Shown here: in pieces, positions 61,235 through 64,000 of the stretch
Layout of the letters: each line of letters begins with the position of its first letter
How positions within the stretch are numbered: the first letter of the stretch is position 1
NCBI GenBank assembly: GCA_029204225.1
Contig: CM055097.1
Location: 29,603,785 to 29,667,784 of the forward strand
Direction: 5' to 3'
DNA length: 64,000 bases
Source of the DNA: Diphasiastrum complanatum
Lineage: Eukaryota; Streptophyta; Lycopodiopsida; Lycopodiales; Lycopodiaceae
Position numbers and translations under genes: made by a program
Notes under the pieces: generated by a model
What the model was told of the DNA's origin: nothing
Database searches by the model: none
Seen by the model: the letters and a program-made list of their open reading frames with translations, nothing else

Positions 61235-62390
61235 ATCAAAACATCTATAGCCCTTCACACGATCATCATATCCTAGGAATATACACTTGATAGCTTTCAC
61301 ATCAAGCTTACGTCTCTCTTCCTCAGGAATGTGTACAAAGGCCTTACATCCAAAGATTGGCAAGTGCTTAACCTTTGGATTCTTCTTTGTGAATGCCTCC
61401 TCAATTGTTATCTTTGGTATGGCAATGGTGGGACTTCTATTTTGAAGATAGGTTGCCGTACTGCGTGCTTCTGACCAAAAATCTTCTGGTAGTTTCATCT
61501 CAGCTAGCATAGATCTGGCACATTCCACAATCGTACGATTCTTGCACTCATCTACACCATTTAGAGCAGGAGTATGAGCTTGCGTAAATTGTCTTTTGAT
61601 CCCACATTGATCACATAGATCATTGAAGTCGTTAGACTTGAACTCACCTCCACTATCTGATCTTAGAACTTTGATCTTCTTACTTGTCTGAATTTTGACC
61701 AATGCTTTACCTAAGGACATAGTCCTCATAGGCCCGCATAAATATGTGTGGATCAAATCCAGGATGTTCTTTGCCCTTGCAACAACACTTTATTGAATTT
61801 CTCTCGATGTTGCTTCCCATACACACATGATTTGCACATCGACTTCAAAGGTTGGCAATCTTTCTCTTGATGTTATTCCACTCACAAACATCTGATAAGG
61901 TTCTACAATGCAGCACAATGCATTGTGCACCAGCTCCACATCACGTATGCGCTCACCAATAGAGTGCAATTCATCCCTCATTGTCTTGATTCTGGTCATG
62001 TACGTCTGAATGTGCTCTCCTTGTTCCATGTGAACCCTATTCAGTTTTGACTTCATGATCCTTGATGGATTTGACATCTCAAACTGCTCCTTTAGCATCC
62101 CATGCCTATCTGGGTGTAACAGCATCACAAATGTGGGTAATGATGTGATCCTTCACTGACAAGTTAATAAAGGTCAAAGCTTTTCTCACTTTCTTATCGA
62201 ACACTTGGATGTCCGCTTCATTTGACGGTCTTCTCTCATCACCTGTGACGACATCCCACACGTCTTTTTCCATTAGTAGGTTTTTCATTTTGAACTTCCA
62301 CTCTGTATAGTTGGAAATCCCGTCAAATTTGTTACTTTCACTCAAAATGGACTCTCCCATGTTTACCATCCCAAAACTGCTTAAGTACAA

Positions 62391-63676
62391 TCGTAGGCTA
62401 TAAACTGTATGTCGAGGCCAACTGTGATTTCAGGAGTAAAAAATAATGAACTGCACTTTTTTCCTTACCAGGCCACCCGCCGTTTTTCTGCCAAATTGGA
62501 AGCCAAATCGGCATCGCCTTCTGAAATGCACTCTGTCACCAACTCCCAACTAAGTGCCCAATGGAATGGTGAAATCACTTTTGACGCACTCCGAACACTT
62601 TCTCCACTACAATCACTCTGTTTTGCGGTACCGTACTTGCAGGTACAGTCCGGGTGCCCTTCGTTTGGAGTCCGTAGCCCTTCGTTTGGGTCAAAACGAA
62701 TAAAGGAGATAAAAATTAGGGCTTTTTAAGTTTTTGAACTATTTCTTCAAAGTGAAGAAACTTCAAACCTCACTAGTGAAGGGACCCAGCTCCCACTTCA
62801 GAATGAAATCTCTTTAATGAAGTTGAAGGCTAGTTTACCCTTCAACTCCCTTTAGCTTTCTTCAAGGCCCCCTTCAAAGTTCATCTAATGGCTAATAGCA
62901 ATCCAACAACACTAGTTCATCCTCCAACTCACGATCTGATCCGTTGATCCTTTTGGAGTCTGATCTTGTGTTTATGCACCCATATGCACGTTGATTCGGA
63001 TCCTTCCAGCCACTACACACCTCAAGACACCACCTGTCCACTCGCGATGGCCGCGCACGAGCCTCCCGTGGCCTACTTTCTCTTCTCTTCTGATCTTTCA
63101 ACTATGGTAGCCTGCTAAGATCCTCTCCATCTCTTTATACAATTTGCAGCCTTCTATGGCCTCTTGAGAATCCAGCTAACTGATCAACGTGCCCTCCAAC
63201 AAGCTTTTACAACTCCAAAAACCGTTCAGAACAAAGAGATAACTACGATTGTATGCTTCCAAATCCAAAACCAGGGTTTTTCTCACAAATATGATCTAGG
63301 CTTCTTGTTCACAGCTTTCTGATAGATCAATCCTCTTCCTCTAAGGTTGCCCTACTGCTAGGAGTCTGATGCCTCAAACCGTTCTCAAAATGGTGTCCGT
63401 TTGAATGCACACCGACTACAAACGCCAAGTAGCCTCCCTTTGAAATTTCAAAATTCCGTTTGGCTAAGGTTTTGATTCAGCCGACAACTCGTCTCCGAAT
63501 CCTCACACAATCTCAAGCTTAGCAAGCTTCTGTGTACTAGAATCTATGCACCAGTGCCTCACTTTCCGTCTACAATCCGCCGTAAACCCCGAACTCTTAG
63601 AAGACTGCTCTTCTCCCAAAGCTCTCTTCAATGACGACACTGTACTGTGTACACTCCTTGTACGGCTCTGATACCA
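62391..63676 (-). other. Long leader of element D
   Basis: Between primer site and Gag lie about 1.28 kb with no recognised motif. It is pyrimidine-rich on the forward strand and has one short open frame (63101-62892) that I regard as chance. Confidence 0.45.
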
Positions 63677-64000
63677 ACTTAGAACTTTTTTTTAACAGGA
63701 ACACAGATCATGCTACACAGTAACACAGACAGAAAACACTCTCCACTCCAAGCTCACGTAGCAACTGTATTCTCAAAATGAAAATACACTATACATATAG
63801 TTCTTCACTCAGACAACCCATGCAGGACCCAGGTTGCCGTTGATGGGACACGTGTTGACGCACCTCGTGGCGAGGCCAACTGATCTTTATCTACTGATAG
63901 GACCCACAATACAATAACACAGCGATTCTACTTTAATTCTAACTTTGTAGACCGATGGTTAGTGATTAATGTACTGGTAATACTAACTGAGGAATCCATT

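Larger units (their letters stand above)
54134..63943 (-). mobile_element. Copia element D, interrupted by element C1
   Basis: LTRs of about 270 bp at 54134-54406 (3') and 63677-63943 (5'), differing by about 9 percent by eye. Primer-site complement GGCTCTGATACCA at 63664-63676. Polypurine tract just right of the 3' LTR (AAGGGAGAGAG in reverse). Parts from right to left: unusually long leader of about 1.28 kb (63.66-62.39 kb), Gag (62.39-61.79 kb), integrase (61.76-61.24 kb, RSDSGGEFKSNDF), then C1, then RT end and RNase H (55.18-54.6 kb, DVDWGGDYDDRRSTTG). The protease and much of RT are absent. Broken, with several breaks. Clear target duplications were not identified. Confidence 0.88.

Overview
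The window is plant nuclear DNA: AT-rich, crowded with LTR retrotransposons that mostly use the initiator-tRNA-Met primer site (TGGTATCAGAGC and close variants), with long CT/GA microsatellites and one clear intronless host gene, an F-box/leucine-rich-repeat protein. The density of old, nested Ty1/Copia elements (LTR pairs differing by roughly 4 to more than 10 percent by eye) suggests a large-genome land plant, plausibly a gymnosperm. The sequence does not settle the species. No rRNA, tRNA, CRISPR or organellar genes were seen.

Layout. 1-9.2 kb: two related LTR-like blocks (start of window and about 8.74-9.2 kb) bracket degenerate sequence with a reverse-strand Copia RT/RNase H relic (4.35-5.2 kb) and one unrecognised 110-codon reading frame (2.2-2.5 kb). 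9.2-11.16 kb: reverse-strand Copia relics, mostly of a family called B here. 11.16-15.7 kb: an element of family A, with Gag and protease followed by a long unrecognised coding tail and no visible integrase or reverse transcriptase. 16.9-19.4 kb: reverse-strand Ty3/Gypsy pol relic. 19.4-22.2 kb: simple and tandem repeats, including a 135-bp CT tract. 22.3-24.8 kb: an LTR-like terminus beside an unrecognised coding-like stretch, then a forward Copia relic. 25.8-27.27 kb: the F-box/LRR gene on the reverse strand, with a duplicated 5' flank and a GA/CT tract upstream. 28.2-28.7 kb: probable tail of a LINE-type protein. 29.3-29.9 kb: a large imperfect inverted repeat made of two head-to-head LTR-plus-primer-site segments.

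31.3-47.6 kb is a multi-level nest: a family-A element contains a reverse-strand element G. The LTR of G holds a probable solo LTR (F) and, separately, element E. F holds element B2, and B2 holds a rearranged piece of family C. Target-site duplications (TGAAA for B2, TGATC for F, CAATC for E) support the order. 47.6-54.1 kb has no recognised gene, but holds a GC-rich palindrome, a GC-rich promoter-like island and several tandem duplications. 54.1-63.9 kb is a second nest: reverse-strand Copia element D interrupted by C1, the best preserved Copia copy in the window.

The only gene I would treat as a working host gene is the F-box/LRR gene, a likely substrate receptor of an SCF ubiquitin ligase. 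Everything else recognised is mobile-element fossil or repeat. The points most worth a second look are the unrecognised coding regions carried by family A and by element G, including a protein module shared between 8.4 and 14.0 kb, and the depth of the 31-47 kb nest.
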